Counted from the stretch's first letter, positions 14,879 to 23,804 are shown. The stretch is 38,827 bases of DNA from an uncultured Prevotella sp. (GCA_905211345.1 CAJMAO010000008.1:1-38827), one strand, 5' to 3'. A program made the numbers and translations. The notes: generated by a model not told the origin, from the sequence alone.

Positions 14879-16996
14879 ATGGCAAAGCAAGATTTACATT
14901 TGACTCGCAACATCGGCATTATGGCTCACATCGATGCCGGAAAAACGACAACTTCTGAGCGAATCCTTTATTACACGGGTAAGACTCACAAGATCGGCGA
15001 GGTGCATGACGGTGCCGCCACGATGGACTGGATGGCACAGGAGCAGGAACGCGGTATAACCATTACTTCTGCCGCCACAACGTGCTATTGGCACTATAAC
15101 AACAAACAGTTCAAGATAAACCTGATTGACACTCCGGGGCACGTGGACTTTACTGCCGAGGTAGAGCGCTCACTGCGTGTGCTCGACGGTGCTGTCGCTA
15201 CATACTGTGCCGTAGGTGGTGTGCAGCCTCAGTCGGAGACTGTATGGCGCCAAGCCGACAAGTATAATGTGCCGCGCCTGGGCTATGTCAACAAGATGGA
15301 CCGTTCCGGCGCAGATTATTTTGACGTGCTCCGTCAGATGAAAGAGGTGCTAGGGGCAAATCCCGTGTCTTTGGTGATTCCTATCGGTAGCGAAGAGACG
15401 TTCAAGGGTATTGTAGATCTTATAAAGATGAAAGCCATTATCTGGCACGACGAGACCCAAGGCGCCGAGTTTGAAATCGACGACATCCCTGCCGACCTCA
15501 AAGACGAGGCTGATGAGTGGAGAGGAAAGCTGCTGGAGAGTGCCGCCGAGTTTGACGAGGCTCTTATGGAAAAGTATTTTGACGATCCAAACTCAATAAC
15601 AGAGGAGGAGATAATAGCCGCAATCCGCAAGGGAACCTTGTCTATGCAGTGTACTCCGATGCTTTGCGGTTCTTCGTTCAAGAATAAGGGTGTGCAGACT
15701 TTGCTTGATTATATCTGTGCATTCCTGCCTTCACCTCTCGATACGCCTAATATCGTTGGAACTAATCCGACTACCGGCGAGGAGGAAGATCGCAAGCCGT
15801 CTGAGGACGCACCTACTTCGGCACTTGCTTTCAAGATCGCTACAGACCCGTATGTAGGCCGTTTGGTATTCTTCCGTGTTTATTCCGGAAAAGTAGAAGC
15901 CGGTTCGTATGTATATAACACGCGTTCTGGTAAGAAAGAGCGTGTAAGCCGTCTGTTCCAGATGAACTCCAACAAGCAGGTTCCCATGGAGGTAATCGAT
16001 GCCGGCGACATTGGTGCTGGTGTTGGTTTCAAGGATATCCGCACCGGTGATACTTTGTGTGATGAGGCTCATCCTATTGTACTTGAGTCAATTACATTCC
16101 CGGATCCTGTGATTGGTATCGCAGTAGAGCCGAAAAGCCAGGCGGATGTTGATAAACTTGGTATCGGTCTTGCAAAACTTGCAGAGGAAGACCCGACGTT
16201 TACCGTTCATACCGACGAGCAGAGCGGTCAGACCGTTATCTCAGGTATGGGTGAGCTTCACCTCGACATCATCCTCGACCGTCTGAAAAGGGAATTCAAG
16301 GTTGAATGCAACCAAGGCAAGCCGCAGGTGAACTACAAAGAGGCTATTACCAAGACTGTCAATCTGCGTGAGGTTTACAAAAAGCAGAGCGGTGGCCGTG
16401 GTAAGTTCGCTGATATTATTGTCAACGTAGGTCCTATCGACGAGGATTACAAGGAAGGCGGATTGCAGTTTATCAATGAGGTTAAGGGTGGTAATATTCC
16501 TAAAGAGTTCATCCCTTCTGTCCAGAAAGGATTTGAAACCGCAATGAAGAGTGGTGTGCTCGGCGGTTATCCAATGGACAGCTTGAAGGTGACTTTGCTT
16601 GACGGTTCGTTCCACCCGGTAGACTCAGACCAGTTGTCGTTCGAGATAGCGGCAATCAATGCCTATAAGAATGCCTGCGTAAAAGCTGGTCCTGTGCTGA
16701 TGGAACCTATCATGAAACTGGAAGTTGTAACTCCAGAGGAGAACATGGGCGATGTCATAGGTGACTTGAACAAACGTCGTGGCCAAGTGGAAGGTATGGA
16801 CGAAACACGTAGTGGCGCACGCATTATCAAGGCAATGGTTCCACTGGCTGAGATGTTTGGTTATGTAACGGCTCTCCGTACAATTACTTCTGGTCGTGCG
16901 ACAAGCTCTATGGAATATGATCATCATGCACCATTGTCGAGCTCGATAGCCAAAACAGTGCTTGAAGAAATCAAAGGTCGTGTTGATTTAGTATAA
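14879..16996 (+). CDS. fusA: Elongation factor G
   Basis: 705 residues, full length. EF-G is the GTPase that drives translocation and, with RRF, ribosome recycling. The G domain shows G1 AHIDAGKT (16-23), the switch I region RGITITSAA, G3 DTPGH (84-88) and G4 NKMD (138-141). Domain IV carries KQSGGRGKFADI, and the late segment SGRATSSMEYDHHAPL is also present. Some Bacteroidota have a second EF-G with weakened GTPase. The intact G motifs and the location beside rpsG mark this one as the canonical form. A 93-base gap separates it from rpsJ. Confidence 0.98.
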   Translation: MAKQDLHLTRNIGIMAHIDAGKTTTSERILYYTGKTHKIGEVHDGAATMDWMAQEQERGITITSAATTCYWHYNNKQFKINLIDTPGHVDFTAEVERSLRVLDGAVATYCAVGGVQPQSETVWRQADKYNVPRLGYVNKMDRSGADYFDVLRQMKEVLGANPVSLVIPIGSEETFKGIVDLIKMKAIIWHDETQGAEFEIDDIPADLKDEADEWRGKLLESAAEFDEALMEKYFDDPNSITEEEIIAAIRKGTLSMQCTPMLCGSSFKNKGVQTLLDYICAFLPSPLDTPNIVGTNPTTGEEEDRKPSEDAPTSALAFKIATDPYVGRLVFFRVYSGKVEAGSYVYNTRSGKKERVSRLFQMNSNKQVPMEVIDAGDIGAGVGFKDIRTGDTLCDEAHPIVLESITFPDPVIGIAVEPKSQADVDKLGIGLAKLAEEDPTFTVHTDEQSGQTVISGMGELHLDIILDRLKREFKVECNQGKPQVNYKEAITKTVNLREVYKKQSGGRGKFADIIVNVGPIDEDYKEGGLQFINEVKGGNIPKEFIPSVQKGFETAMKSGVLGGYPMDSLKVTLLDGSFHPVDSDQLSFEIAAINAYKNACVKAGPVLMEPIMKLEVVTPEENMGDVIGDLNKRRGQVEGMDETRSGARIIKAMVPLAEMFGYVTALRTITSGRATSSMEYDHHAPLSSSIAKTVLEEIKGRVDLV

Positions 16997-17089
16997 TAAA
17001 AAAGTAAAAGAGGGTGAGGCGTCGCGTTAGCGAATGACTCTTAACGGGCGTACCTCCCCTTTCATGTAAAATTTTAAATTAAACAAGAA

Positions 17090-17395
17090 ATGAGTCAGAA
17101 AATCAGAATCAAGCTGAAGTCATACGACCACAAGTTGGTAGACAAGTCAGCAGAGAAAATCGTGAAGGCAGTAAAGGCTACGGGAGCTATCGTAAGCGGC
17201 CCGATTCCATTGCCTACACACAAACGTATTTTCACCGTAAACCGCAGTACTTTCGTTAACAAGAAATCGCGTGAGCAGTTCCAATTGAGCGACTACAAGC
17301 GCCTTATTGACATCTACAGCTCTACGGCTAAGACGGTTGACGCTCTTATGAAGCTGGAATTGCCGAGCGGTGTTGAAGTGGAAATTAAAGTATAG
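17090..17395 (+). CDS. rpsJ: 30S ribosomal protein S10
   Basis: 101 residues. Starts MSQKIRIKLKSYDHKLVD; the loop PIPLPTHKRIFTVNRS reaches into the 30S head, and the end, GVEVEIKV, is typical. S10 is also NusE, the partner of NusB/NusG in antitermination and in coupling transcription to translation. First gene of the S10 block. The gap before it holds only a weak imperfect pairing (AAAGAGGG near 17003, CCCTTT near 17058) and no promoter, so read-through from fusA is likely. Confidence 0.99.
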   Translation: MSQKIRIKLKSYDHKLVDKSAEKIVKAVKATGAIVSGPIPLPTHKRIFTVNRSTFVNKKSREQFQLSDYKRLIDIYSSTAKTVDALMKLELPSGVEVEIKV

Positions 17396-17417
17396 TATCA
17401 TTTAATATTAAATTGAA

Positions 17418-18032
17418 ATGCCAGGATTAATTGGAAGAAAAATCGGAATGACATCCGTTTTCAGTGCCGACGGCAAGAACGTGCCGTGCACTGTTATCGA
17501 AGCTGGTCCTTGTGTTGTTACCCAGGTGAAGACTGTAGAGAAGGACGGTTATGAAGCCGTTCAGCTCGGGTTCGGCGAGGTAAAGGAAAAGAATACTACA
17601 AAGCCTATGCAGGGAATCTTCAAGAAAGCTGGTACAACACCCAAGAGACACTTGGCCGAGTTCAAGTTTGACGAGGAGTACAACCTTGGTGACACTATTA
17701 CTGTAGATATTTTCAATGACACTACTTTCGTAGATGTCATAGGTACGTCTAAAGGTAAAGGTTTCCAAGGCGTAATGAAACGCCATGGCTTCGGAGGTGT
17801 AGGTCAAAGCACTCACGGTCAGGATGACCGTGCGCGTAAGCCGGGTTCTATCGGCGCATGTTCATATCCCGCAAAAGTATTCAAGGGTATGCGCATGGCA
17901 GGCCAAATGGGAGGTGATAGGGTAAAGACCCAGAACCTCAAAGTGTTAAAAGTAATACCGGAGCATAACCTCATCCTTGTGAAAGGTAGTGTTGCTGGTT
18001 GCAAAGGTTCAACCGTTTTAATTGAGAAATAA
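17418..18032 (+). CDS. rplC: 50S ribosomal protein L3
   Basis: 204 residues. Starts MPGLIGRKIGMTSVFSADGK. The central extension that reaches the peptidyl-transferase centre is present as GTSKGKGFQGVMKRHGFGG, and MAGQMGGDRVKTQNLKV contains the glutamine methylated by PrmB in E. coli. One of the earliest proteins to bind 23S rRNA. Its TAA shares one base with the rplD ATG (TAATG), so the two are translationally coupled. Confidence 0.99.
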   Translation: MPGLIGRKIGMTSVFSADGKNVPCTVIEAGPCVVTQVKTVEKDGYEAVQLGFGEVKEKNTTKPMQGIFKKAGTTPKRHLAEFKFDEEYNLGDTITVDIFNDTTFVDVIGTSKGKGFQGVMKRHGFGGVGQSTHGQDDRARKPGSIGACSYPAKVFKGMRMAGQMGGDRVKTQNLKVLKVIPEHNLILVKGSVAGCKGSTVLIEK

Positions 18033-18661
18033 TGGAAATTAACGTATTAAATATCAAAGGTGAAAACACTGGGAGAACGGTTACGTTAAACGAATCTGTT
18101 TTCGGAATTGAACCAAACGACCATGTTATTTATCTTGACGTGAAGCGCTATATGGCTGCACAGCGCCAAGGAACAGCCAAGGCTAAGGAGAGAAGCGAGC
18201 ATGCTGGCTCAACACGTAAACTTGGTCGCCAGAAAGGCGGTGGTGGAGCACGTCGTGGTGATATCAATTCTCCATTGCTCAGAGGTGGTGGCCGCGTTTT
18301 CGGACCGAAACCTCGCGATTACAGTATAAAGCTGAATCATAAGACTACTATTCTTGCACGTAAGAGTGCGTTATCGTACAAGGCTAAGGAAAATTCCATC
18401 GTTGTGGTTGAAGATTTCAATCTTGACGCACCTAAGACAAAAGATTTTGTAAATATTACTAAAAATCTTAAAGTCGACGGCAAGAAACTGCTTCTTGTTT
18501 TGCCGGATGTAAATAAAAACGTATATTTGTCGGCTCGTAACTTGCAGCGTACCAATGTCATGTTGGCATCAACACTCAATACGTATAAAGTTTTGGATGC
18601 AGATGTTCTTGTTGTGACTGAAAATTCGCTGAAGACTATCGACGAAATCTTAAACAAGTAA
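18032..18661 (+). CDS. rplD: 50S ribosomal protein L4
   Basis: 209 residues. The long loop lining the peptide exit tunnel is clear: RKLGRQKGGGGARRGDINSP followed by LLRGGGRVFGPKPRDY. The globular domain ends KVLDADVLVVTENSLKTIDE. In E. coli L4 represses the S10 operon by acting on its leader; the leader here shows no comparable large structure, so that control is not supported. Its start codon overlaps the rplC stop by one base. Confidence 0.98.
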   Translation: MEINVLNIKGENTGRTVTLNESVFGIEPNDHVIYLDVKRYMAAQRQGTAKAKERSEHAGSTRKLGRQKGGGGARRGDINSPLLRGGGRVFGPKPRDYSIKLNHKTTILARKSALSYKAKENSIVVVEDFNLDAPKTKDFVNITKNLKVDGKKLLLVLPDVNKNVYLSARNLQRTNVMLASTLNTYKVLDADVLVVTENSLKTIDEILNK

Positions 18662-18676
18662 AAGGAGAAAAGCAAT

Positions 18677-18970
18677 ATGGCATTCATCATAAAACCATTG
18701 GTCACTGAGAAGATGACCAAGATTACAGACAAATGGCCTAACCGTTACGGCTTTATTGTTCGTCCTGAGGCGAATAAGCTCCAAATTAAGAAGGAAGTTG
18801 AAAGTCTGTACAATGTTAAGGTAGAAGATGTGAATACAATGCGTTATTCGGGAAAGCGCTCGAGCCGTTATACTAAGGCAGGGCTTATCCGTGGTCAGAA
18901 AAGCGCATTTAAAAAGGCAATCGTCACACTTAAAGAAGGCGATACAATTGATTTTTACAGCAATATTTGA
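18677..18970 (+). CDS. rplW: 50S ribosomal protein L23
   Basis: 97 residues. IIKPLVTEKMTKI at the N-terminus holds the region that docks trigger factor and SRP at the tunnel exit. VEDVNTMRYSGKRSSR forms the tunnel-side loop, and the end is KEGDTIDFYSNI. An AAAGGAGA sequence (18661-18668) lies 8 bases before the ATG, one of the few Shine-Dalgarno-like sites in this operon. Confidence 0.98.
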   Translation: MAFIIKPLVTEKMTKITDKWPNRYGFIVRPEANKLQIKKEVESLYNVKVEDVNTMRYSGKRSSRYTKAGLIRGQKSAFKKAIVTLKEGDTIDFYSNI

Positions 18971-18979
18971 AAATAAGAA

Positions 18980-19807
18980 ATGGCAGTACGTAAATTCAAA
19001 CCGGTAACACCGGGTCAAAGACACAAGATTATTGGTACGTTCGAGGAGATTACTGCATCCGTACCAGAGAAGTCTCTCGTTTACGGTAAACGTTCTACCG
19101 GAGGTCGAAACAATACGGGAAAGATGACAATGCGCTATATCGGCGGCGGTCATAAAAGAAAGTATCGTCTTATTGACTTCAAACGTGAGAAAGATGGTGT
19201 TCCTGCTGTAGTTAAGACGATAGAGTACGATCCGAACCGCTCGGCTCGTATAGCTCTGTTGTATTATGCAGATGGTGAAAAACGTTACATTATTGCTCCT
19301 AACGGACTGCAGGTAGGTGCAACTTTGATGTCTGGTAAAGACGCGGCGCCTGAGATTGGTAACGCGCTTCCTTTGGCAAACATCCCTGTCGGAACAGTAA
19401 TCCATAATATTGAATTACGTCCCGGACAAGGTGCTCTGCTCGTCCGCTCGGCTGGTAATTTTGCTCAGTTGACTTCTCGTGAAGGCAGTTATTGTGTTGT
19501 TAAGCTCCCCTCTGGCGAAACGCGCCAGATATTGAGTGCTTGCAAAGCTACGGTTGGTAGTGTAGGTAATTCAGACCATGCTTTGGAACAGTCGGGTAAA
19601 GCCGGCCGTTCACGTTGGCTCGGTCGTCGTCCGCACAACCGCGGTGTCGTAATGAACCCGCATGATCACCCGATGGGTGGTGGTGAAGGCCGTCAGTCAG
19701 GAGGTCATCCGCGTTCACGCAAAGGCTTGTACGCTAAGGGTCTCAAGACGAGGGCGCCGAAGAAGCTTTCTAACAAGTATATCATTGAAAGAGCTAATAA
19801 GAAGTAA
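18980..19807 (+). CDS. rplB: 50S ribosomal protein L2
   Basis: 275 residues. One of the most conserved 50S proteins, needed for subunit joining and peptidyl transfer. MAVRKFKPVTPGQRHKI opens the protein; the RNA-binding core includes GGGHKRKYRLIDFKR; the C-terminal loop MNPHDHPMGGGEGRQSGG includes H230, equivalent to the E. coli H229 implicated in activity. Nine bases separate it from rplW. Confidence 0.99.
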   Translation: MAVRKFKPVTPGQRHKIIGTFEEITASVPEKSLVYGKRSTGGRNNTGKMTMRYIGGGHKRKYRLIDFKREKDGVPAVVKTIEYDPNRSARIALLYYADGEKRYIIAPNGLQVGATLMSGKDAAPEIGNALPLANIPVGTVIHNIELRPGQGALLVRSAGNFAQLTSREGSYCVVKLPSGETRQILSACKATVGSVGNSDHALEQSGKAGRSRWLGRRPHNRGVVMNPHDHPMGGGEGRQSGGHPRSRKGLYAKGLKTRAPKKLSNKYIIERANKK

Positions 19808-19827
19808 TCAAGTTAACTAAGAAAATT

Positions 19828-20094
19828 ATGAGTCGTTCATTAAAAAAAGGTCCATATATAAATGTTTCTCTCGAGAAGAAAATTCTTGCGATGAACGAAA
19901 GCGGCAAGAAAAGTGTCGTAAAGACATGGGCTAGAGCTTCAGTGATTTCTCCTGATTTTGTGGGGCACACTGTTGCCGTTCATAACGGAAATAAATTCAT
20001 TCCTGTTTACATTACCGAGAACATGGTCGGCCACAAGCTTGGTGAGTTTTCTCTGACTCGTCGTTTCGGAGGCCATGCCGGGAATAAGAAGTAA
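19828..20094 (+). CDS. rpsS: 30S ribosomal protein S19
   Basis: 88 residues. MSRSLKKGPYINVSLEKKI and the C-terminal HKLGEFSLTRRFGGHAGNKK are diagnostic. It forms a complex with S13 in the 30S head near the A-site tRNA and takes part in inter-subunit bridging. No unusual length or missing segment. Confidence 0.99.
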   Translation: MSRSLKKGPYINVSLEKKILAMNESGKKSVVKTWARASVISPDFVGHTVAVHNGNKFIPVYITENMVGHKLGEFSLTRRFGGHAGNKK

Positions 20095-20127
20095 CAGGCT
20101 AACCATTGAAAATAAAAAGACAATATA

Positions 20128-20532
20128 ATGGGAGCAAGAAAAAAGATAGCGGCTGAAAAAATTAAAGAAGCCCGTAAAACGTTGTATTTTGCAAAGCTCA
20201 GAGGCGTTCCTTCTTCTCCGCGCAAGATGCGTTATGTCGTTGACATGATACGTGGTATGGAGGTTAATCGCGCCCTTGGCGTTTTGAGATTTTCAAAGAA
20301 AGCTGCTGCTGCGGATGTAGAGAAACTTCTCCGTTCGGCAATTGCCAATTGGGAAGTCAAGAATGACCGCAAAGCCGAAGACGGTGAGCTTTATATCTCT
20401 AAAGTGTTTGTAGACGAGGGTGTAACAATGAAGCGTATGAGACCGGCACCACGAGGGCGTGGCTATAGAATACGCAAGCGTAGCAACCATGTGACCTTGT
20501 TCGTAGATGCCAAAACTAATGACGAAAAATAA
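20128..20532 (+). CDS. rplV: 50S ribosomal protein L22
   Basis: 134 residues, about 20 more than the E. coli protein, mostly an N-terminal basic extension (MGARKKIAAEKIKEARKTLY). The core begins at LRGVPSSPRKMRYVVDMIRG. The long beta-hairpin that narrows the exit tunnel and is altered in some macrolide-resistant strains is intact: MKRMRPAPRGRGYRIRKRSN. N-terminal extensions of this kind are usual in Bacteroidota L22. Confidence 0.98.
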   Translation: MGARKKIAAEKIKEARKTLYFAKLRGVPSSPRKMRYVVDMIRGMEVNRALGVLRFSKKAAAADVEKLLRSAIANWEVKNDRKAEDGELYISKVFVDEGVTMKRMRPAPRGRGYRIRKRSNHVTLFVDAKTNDEK

Positions 20533-20540
20533 TAAGCAGA

Positions 20541-21260
20541 ATGGGACAGAAAGTTAATCCGATAAGCAACCGTCTCGGTATTATTAGAGGTTGGGACTCA
20601 AATTGGTTCGGTGGAAAGAACTTTGGTGACAACCTTGTTGAGGATATGAAAATCCGCAAATACCTGAACGAACGTTTGGCTAAGGCCAGCATATCTCGCA
20701 TCGTCATTGAGCGTACGCTAAAACTTGTCACAATCACGATATGCACGGCACGTCCGGGATTGGTTATTGGCAAGGGTGGCCAAGATGTTGACAAATTGAA
20801 GGAAGAGTTGAAAAAACTCTATGACAAAGAGATTCAAATTAACATATATGAGGTTAAGAAACCTGAACTGGATGCGTCAATCGTAGCTAATAACATCGCT
20901 CGCCAGGTGGAAGGTAAAATAGCTTACCGTCGTGCGATAAAAATGGCTGTAGCTAATACGATGCGTGCCGGAGCCGAGGGTATAAAAGTGCAGATAACCG
21001 GTCGTTTGAACGGTGCGGAAATGGCACGTAAGGAAATGTATAAAGAAGGACGTACTCCTTTACATACATTCCGTGCAGACATAGACTTTTGTCAGGCGGA
21101 GGCGCTTACTAAAGTCGGCCTCTTAGGCATAAAGGTTTGGATTTGCCGCGGTGAAGTTTACGGCAAGCGTGATCTCTTTATGAGTTTCACCCAAGACAAA
21201 CAAGGCGGACGTTCAAACGGCAAGCCGAGAGTAAACCGTAAGAGAAACAATAACCGTTAA
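20541..21260 (+). CDS. rpsC: 30S ribosomal protein S3
   Basis: 239 residues. MGQKVNPISNRLGIIRGWDS is the typical start. A KH domain follows with the GKGG loop at residues 77-80 (LVIGKGGQDVDKLK). The C-terminal domain contains GAEGIKVQITGRLNGAEMAR and GKRDLFMSF. S3 forms part of the mRNA entry channel with S4 and S5 and contributes to helicase activity there. Eight bases separate it from rplV. Confidence 0.99.
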   Translation: MGQKVNPISNRLGIIRGWDSNWFGGKNFGDNLVEDMKIRKYLNERLAKASISRIVIERTLKLVTITICTARPGLVIGKGGQDVDKLKEELKKLYDKEIQINIYEVKKPELDASIVANNIARQVEGKIAYRRAIKMAVANTMRAGAEGIKVQITGRLNGAEMARKEMYKEGRTPLHTFRADIDFCQAEALTKVGLLGIKVWICRGEVYGKRDLFMSFTQDKQGGRSNGKPRVNRKRNNNR

Positions 21261-21274
21261 AGAAAGAATCTATC

Positions 21275-21703
21275 ATGTTACAGCCAAAAAGAGTAAAATA
21301 TAGAAGACCTCAAGATGGGCGTGGCAACAAAGGGAACGCTCATAGGGGTACGCAATTGGCTTTCGGCTCATTCGGCATCAAAACTCTTGAAGCCAAATGG
21401 CTGGACAGCCGTCAGATAGAAGCGGCTCGTGTCGCTGTCAACCGTTACATGCAGCGTGAGGGACAAGTTTGGATTCGTATATTCCCAGATAAACCTATCA
21501 CACGCAAACCTGCCGATGTCCGAATGGGTAAAGGTAAGGGTGATCCCGCAGGATGGGTCGCTCCTGTTACTCCGGGACGTATTCTGTTTGAAGTGGAAGG
21601 TGTTTCGTTCGACGTGGCAAAAGAGGCTCTTCGTCTTGCCGCACAGAAATTGCCTGTTAAGACGAAATTTGTTGTTAGACGTGATTACGATAAAAACGCT
21701 TAA
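21275..21703 (+). CDS. rplP: 50S ribosomal protein L16
   Basis: 142 residues. MLQPKRVKYRRPQDGRGNK opens; IFPDKPITRKPADVRMGKGK and GWVAPVTPGRILFEVEGV form the region near the A-site tRNA elbow and 5S rRNA. L16 is a late-assembling protein needed for an active peptidyl-transferase centre. rpmC starts two bases after the stop, so translation is likely coupled. Confidence 0.99.
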   Translation: MLQPKRVKYRRPQDGRGNKGNAHRGTQLAFGSFGIKTLEAKWLDSRQIEAARVAVNRYMQREGQVWIRIFPDKPITRKPADVRMGKGKGDPAGWVAPVTPGRILFEVEGVSFDVAKEALRLAAQKLPVKTKFVVRRDYDKNA

Positions 21704-21705
21704 TT

Positions 21706-21900
21706 ATGAAGATTAAAGAAATAAGGGAGCTTGAAACCAAGGATTTGGCTGAAAGGCTGGAGGCGGAAGTTGTGAAATATCATCAGATGAAGTTGAATCA
21801 TGCAATCACGCCGTTAGAGAATCCATCTCAGATTAAAGCTGCTCGTCGTGATATAGCACGTATGAAAACAGTTCTTCGCCAAAGAGAACTTAATAAATAA
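21706..21900 (+). CDS. rpmC: 50S ribosomal protein L29
   Basis: 64 residues forming a helical hairpin: MKIKEIRELETKDLAERLE, then NPSQIKAARRDIARMKTVLR. L29 sits beside L23 at the tunnel exit and helps recruit nascent-chain factors. It is tightly packed between rplP (2-base gap) and rpsQ. Confidence 0.98.
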   Translation: MKIKEIRELETKDLAERLEAEVVKYHQMKLNHAITPLENPSQIKAARRDIARMKTVLRQRELNK

Positions 21901-21911
21901 CAATGGTTCAG

Positions 21912-22169
21912 ATGGAAAAGAGAAATTTAAGAAAGACAAGAACGGGTGTCGTTACAAGCAACAAAATGGATAAAACCATTGTTATTGCCGCAAAGTTCAA
22001 GGAGATGCACCCTATATATGGTAAGTTTGTTCAGAAAACGAAAAAATACCATGCTCACGATGAAAAGAATGAGGCAAATGTAGGTGATACAGTGCTCATC
22101 ATGGAGACCCGTCCTTTGAGTAAGACGAAAAGGTGGCGTTTAGTTCAAATAATTGAAAAAGCTAAGTAA
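21912..22169 (+). CDS. rpsQ: 30S ribosomal protein S17
   Basis: 85 residues from the ATG at 21912 (MEKRNLRKTRTGVVTSNKMD), which fits the family N-terminus best. An in-frame ATG at 21903 would add MVQ and lies only two bases from the rpmC stop, so either could be used. The OB-fold core includes KTIVIAAKFKEMHPIYGK and the end is RPLSKTKRWRLVQIIEKAK. A primary binder of the 16S 5' domain. Confidence 0.97.
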   Translation: MEKRNLRKTRTGVVTSNKMDKTIVIAAKFKEMHPIYGKFVQKTKKYHAHDEKNEANVGDTVLIMETRPLSKTKRWRLVQIIEKAK

Positions 22170-22171
22170 TT

Positions 22172-22537
22172 ATGATACAGGCAGAATCAAGACTTACAGT
22201 ATGTGATAACAGTGGTGCCCGTGAGGCTCTTTGTATTCGCGTGCTCGGCGGAACGCGTCGTCGTTATGCTAGTGTTGGTGACGTGATAGTCGTAGCTGTC
22301 AAGAACGTCATCCCGTCAAGCGATTTGAAAAAGGGTGCAGTATCTAAGGCTTTGATTGTCCGCACAAAGAAAGAGATCCGTCGTGCTGACGGTTCATATA
22401 TCCGTTTTGACGACAACGCTTGTGTCTTGTTGAACAACGCAGGCGAACTCCGCGGCAGCCGTATATTCGGACCTGTTGCGCGTGAACTCCGTGCGGTGAA
22501 TATGAAAGTCGTTTCTTTGGCACCAGAGGTTCTTTAA
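22172..22537 (+). CDS. rplN: 50S ribosomal protein L14
   Basis: 121 residues. MIQAESRLTVCDNSGAREA and NAGELRGSRIFGPVARELR are family hallmarks. L14 lies at the subunit interface, forms bridge B8 with 16S rRNA and is the docking site of the silencing factor RsfS. Two bases separate it from rpsQ. Confidence 0.99.
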   Translation: MIQAESRLTVCDNSGAREALCIRVLGGTRRRYASVGDVIVVAVKNVIPSSDLKKGAVSKALIVRTKKEIRRADGSYIRFDDNACVLLNNAGELRGSRIFGPVARELRAVNMKVVSLAPEVL

Positions 22538-22558
22538 CATTATAAAGCACAGAAAGTA

Positions 22559-22879
22559 ATGAATAAGTTACATATAAAAAGGAATGATACGGTTATAGTC
22601 TTGGCCGGTGAGGACAAGGGCAAGACCGGAAAGGTGCTCAAGGTTTTAGTGGAGAAACAACGCGCCATTGTTGAAGGTGTGAATATGGTATCCAAGAACA
22701 TGAAGCCTAGCGCAAAATATCCACAAGGTGGAATAATCAAGCAGGAAGCTCCGATACATGTGTCAAATTTAAGCCTGATTGACCCGAAGAGTGGTAAGGC
22801 TACTCGTATTGCAATCAAGAGAACTGAAGATGGCAAAAAGGTTCGTATCGCTAAAAAATCAGGGGAGGAGATTAAATGA
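22559..22879 (+). CDS. rplX: 50S ribosomal protein L24
   Basis: 106 residues. A KOW motif is present in NDTVIVLAGEDKGKTGKVLK, and MKPSAKYPQGGIIKQEAPIH follows. An assembly initiator on 23S rRNA domain I, at the tunnel exit. Its last four bases (ATGA) overlap the rplE start, and its 3' end carries a GGGGAGGAG that serves as a Shine-Dalgarno-like site for rplE. Confidence 0.98.
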   Translation: MNKLHIKRNDTVIVLAGEDKGKTGKVLKVLVEKQRAIVEGVNMVSKNMKPSAKYPQGGIIKQEAPIHVSNLSLIDPKSGKATRIAIKRTEDGKKVRIAKKSGEEIK

Positions 22880-23430
22880 ATACAGCTGAATTAAAAAAAG
22901 TATATGCGGAGACGATTGCCCCCGCACTGCAGAAACAGTTCAACTATTCTTCTAAGATGCAGATTCCTGTCCTGAAGAAGATAGTGGTAAACCAAGGTCT
23001 TGGTGACGCGACTCAGGATAGGAAGATAATAGATGTCGCCATCAATGAGATAACAACAATTACCGGCCAGAAGGCTGTAGCGACATATTCAAAGAAGGAT
23101 ATCGCGAATTTTAAGCTTCGTAAGAAGATGCCTATCGGAGTGATGGTCACTTTGCGTCGTGAGCGTATGTATGAGTTCTTAGAGAGACTCATTCGTATAG
23201 CTTTGCCTCGTATTCGAGATTTTAAAGGTATTGAGAGCAAATTCGACGGACGTGGAAATTATACCCTTGGCATACAGGAGCAAATAATATTTCCTGAAAT
23301 CAATATTGACACTATTGATAAGATTCAAGGTATGAACATCACGTTTGTAACATCGGCAAATACAGATGAAGAGGGATATGCATTGCTTAAGGCATTTGGA
23401 TTACCTTTCAAGAACGCTAAAAACGATTAA
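22876..23430 (+). CDS. rplE: 50S ribosomal protein L5
   Basis: 184 residues. Contains KKIVVNQGLGDATQDRK, KKMPIGVMVTLRRERMYEFL and the C-terminal EEGYALLKAFGLPFK. L5 binds 5S rRNA, forms bridge B1b with S13 and touches the P-site tRNA. GGGGAGGAG (22862-22870) ends 5 bases before the ATG, and the four-base overlap with rplX implies translational coupling. Confidence 0.99.
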   Translation: MNTAELKKVYAETIAPALQKQFNYSSKMQIPVLKKIVVNQGLGDATQDRKIIDVAINEITTITGQKAVATYSKKDIANFKLRKKMPIGVMVTLRRERMYEFLERLIRIALPRIRDFKGIESKFDGRGNYTLGIQEQIIFPEINIDTIDKIQGMNITFVTSANTDEEGYALLKAFGLPFKNAKND

Positions 23431-23436
23431 ATAGAT

Positions 23437-23739
23437 ATGGCAAAAGAATCAATGAAGGCCCGTGAGGTGAAGCGTGCACGACTTGTTGCACGTTATGCAG
23501 AGAAACGTGCGGCCTTGAAGAAAATCATCGCTACGACAGACGATCCTGCGGAGGCTTATGAAGCCGCACGGAAATTGCAAAGTATTCCTCGCAATGCAAA
23601 TCCAATCCGTTTGCATAACCGTTGTAAGATAACAGGGCGTCCAAAAGGATATATGCGCCAGTTTGGTCTTTCACGTATTCAGTTCCGTGAAATGGCTTCT
23701 GCGGGCTTGATACCAGGCGTGAAGAAGGCAAGCTGGTAA
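23437..23739 (+). CDS. rpsN: 30S ribosomal protein S14, zinc-free long form
   Basis: 100 residues. This is the long C-minus type (as in E. coli): the core LHNRCKITGRPKGYMRQFGL, then SRIQFREMASAGLIPGVKKA, ends SW. Only one cysteine is left of the four that bind zinc in the short C-plus form. It sits in the 30S head beside S3, S10 and S19. A 65-base gap with a hairpin follows before rpsH. Confidence 0.98.
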   Translation: MAKESMKAREVKRARLVARYAEKRAALKKIIATTDDPAEAYEAARKLQSIPRNANPIRLHNRCKITGRPKGYMRQFGLSRIQFREMASAGLIPGVKKASW

Positions 23740-23770
23740 TCTTCTGAATTTTAGTTATTATTTAATATTG

Positions 23771-23785
23771 TCGGGGTAGTCCCGA
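23771..23785 (+). promoter_or_regulatory. Hairpin in the rpsN-rpsH gap
   Basis: TCGGG (23771-23775) and CCCGA (23781-23785) enclose GTAGT, 19 bases before the rpsH ATG. The flanks are AT-rich, so the hairpin stands out. In E. coli S8 represses the spc operon by binding mRNA near rplE; this hairpin could be a local equivalent. It could also be a weak attenuator, though no T run follows. Confidence 0.4.
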
Positions 23786-23804
23786 TTAATTAAACATTTA
23801 TTTT

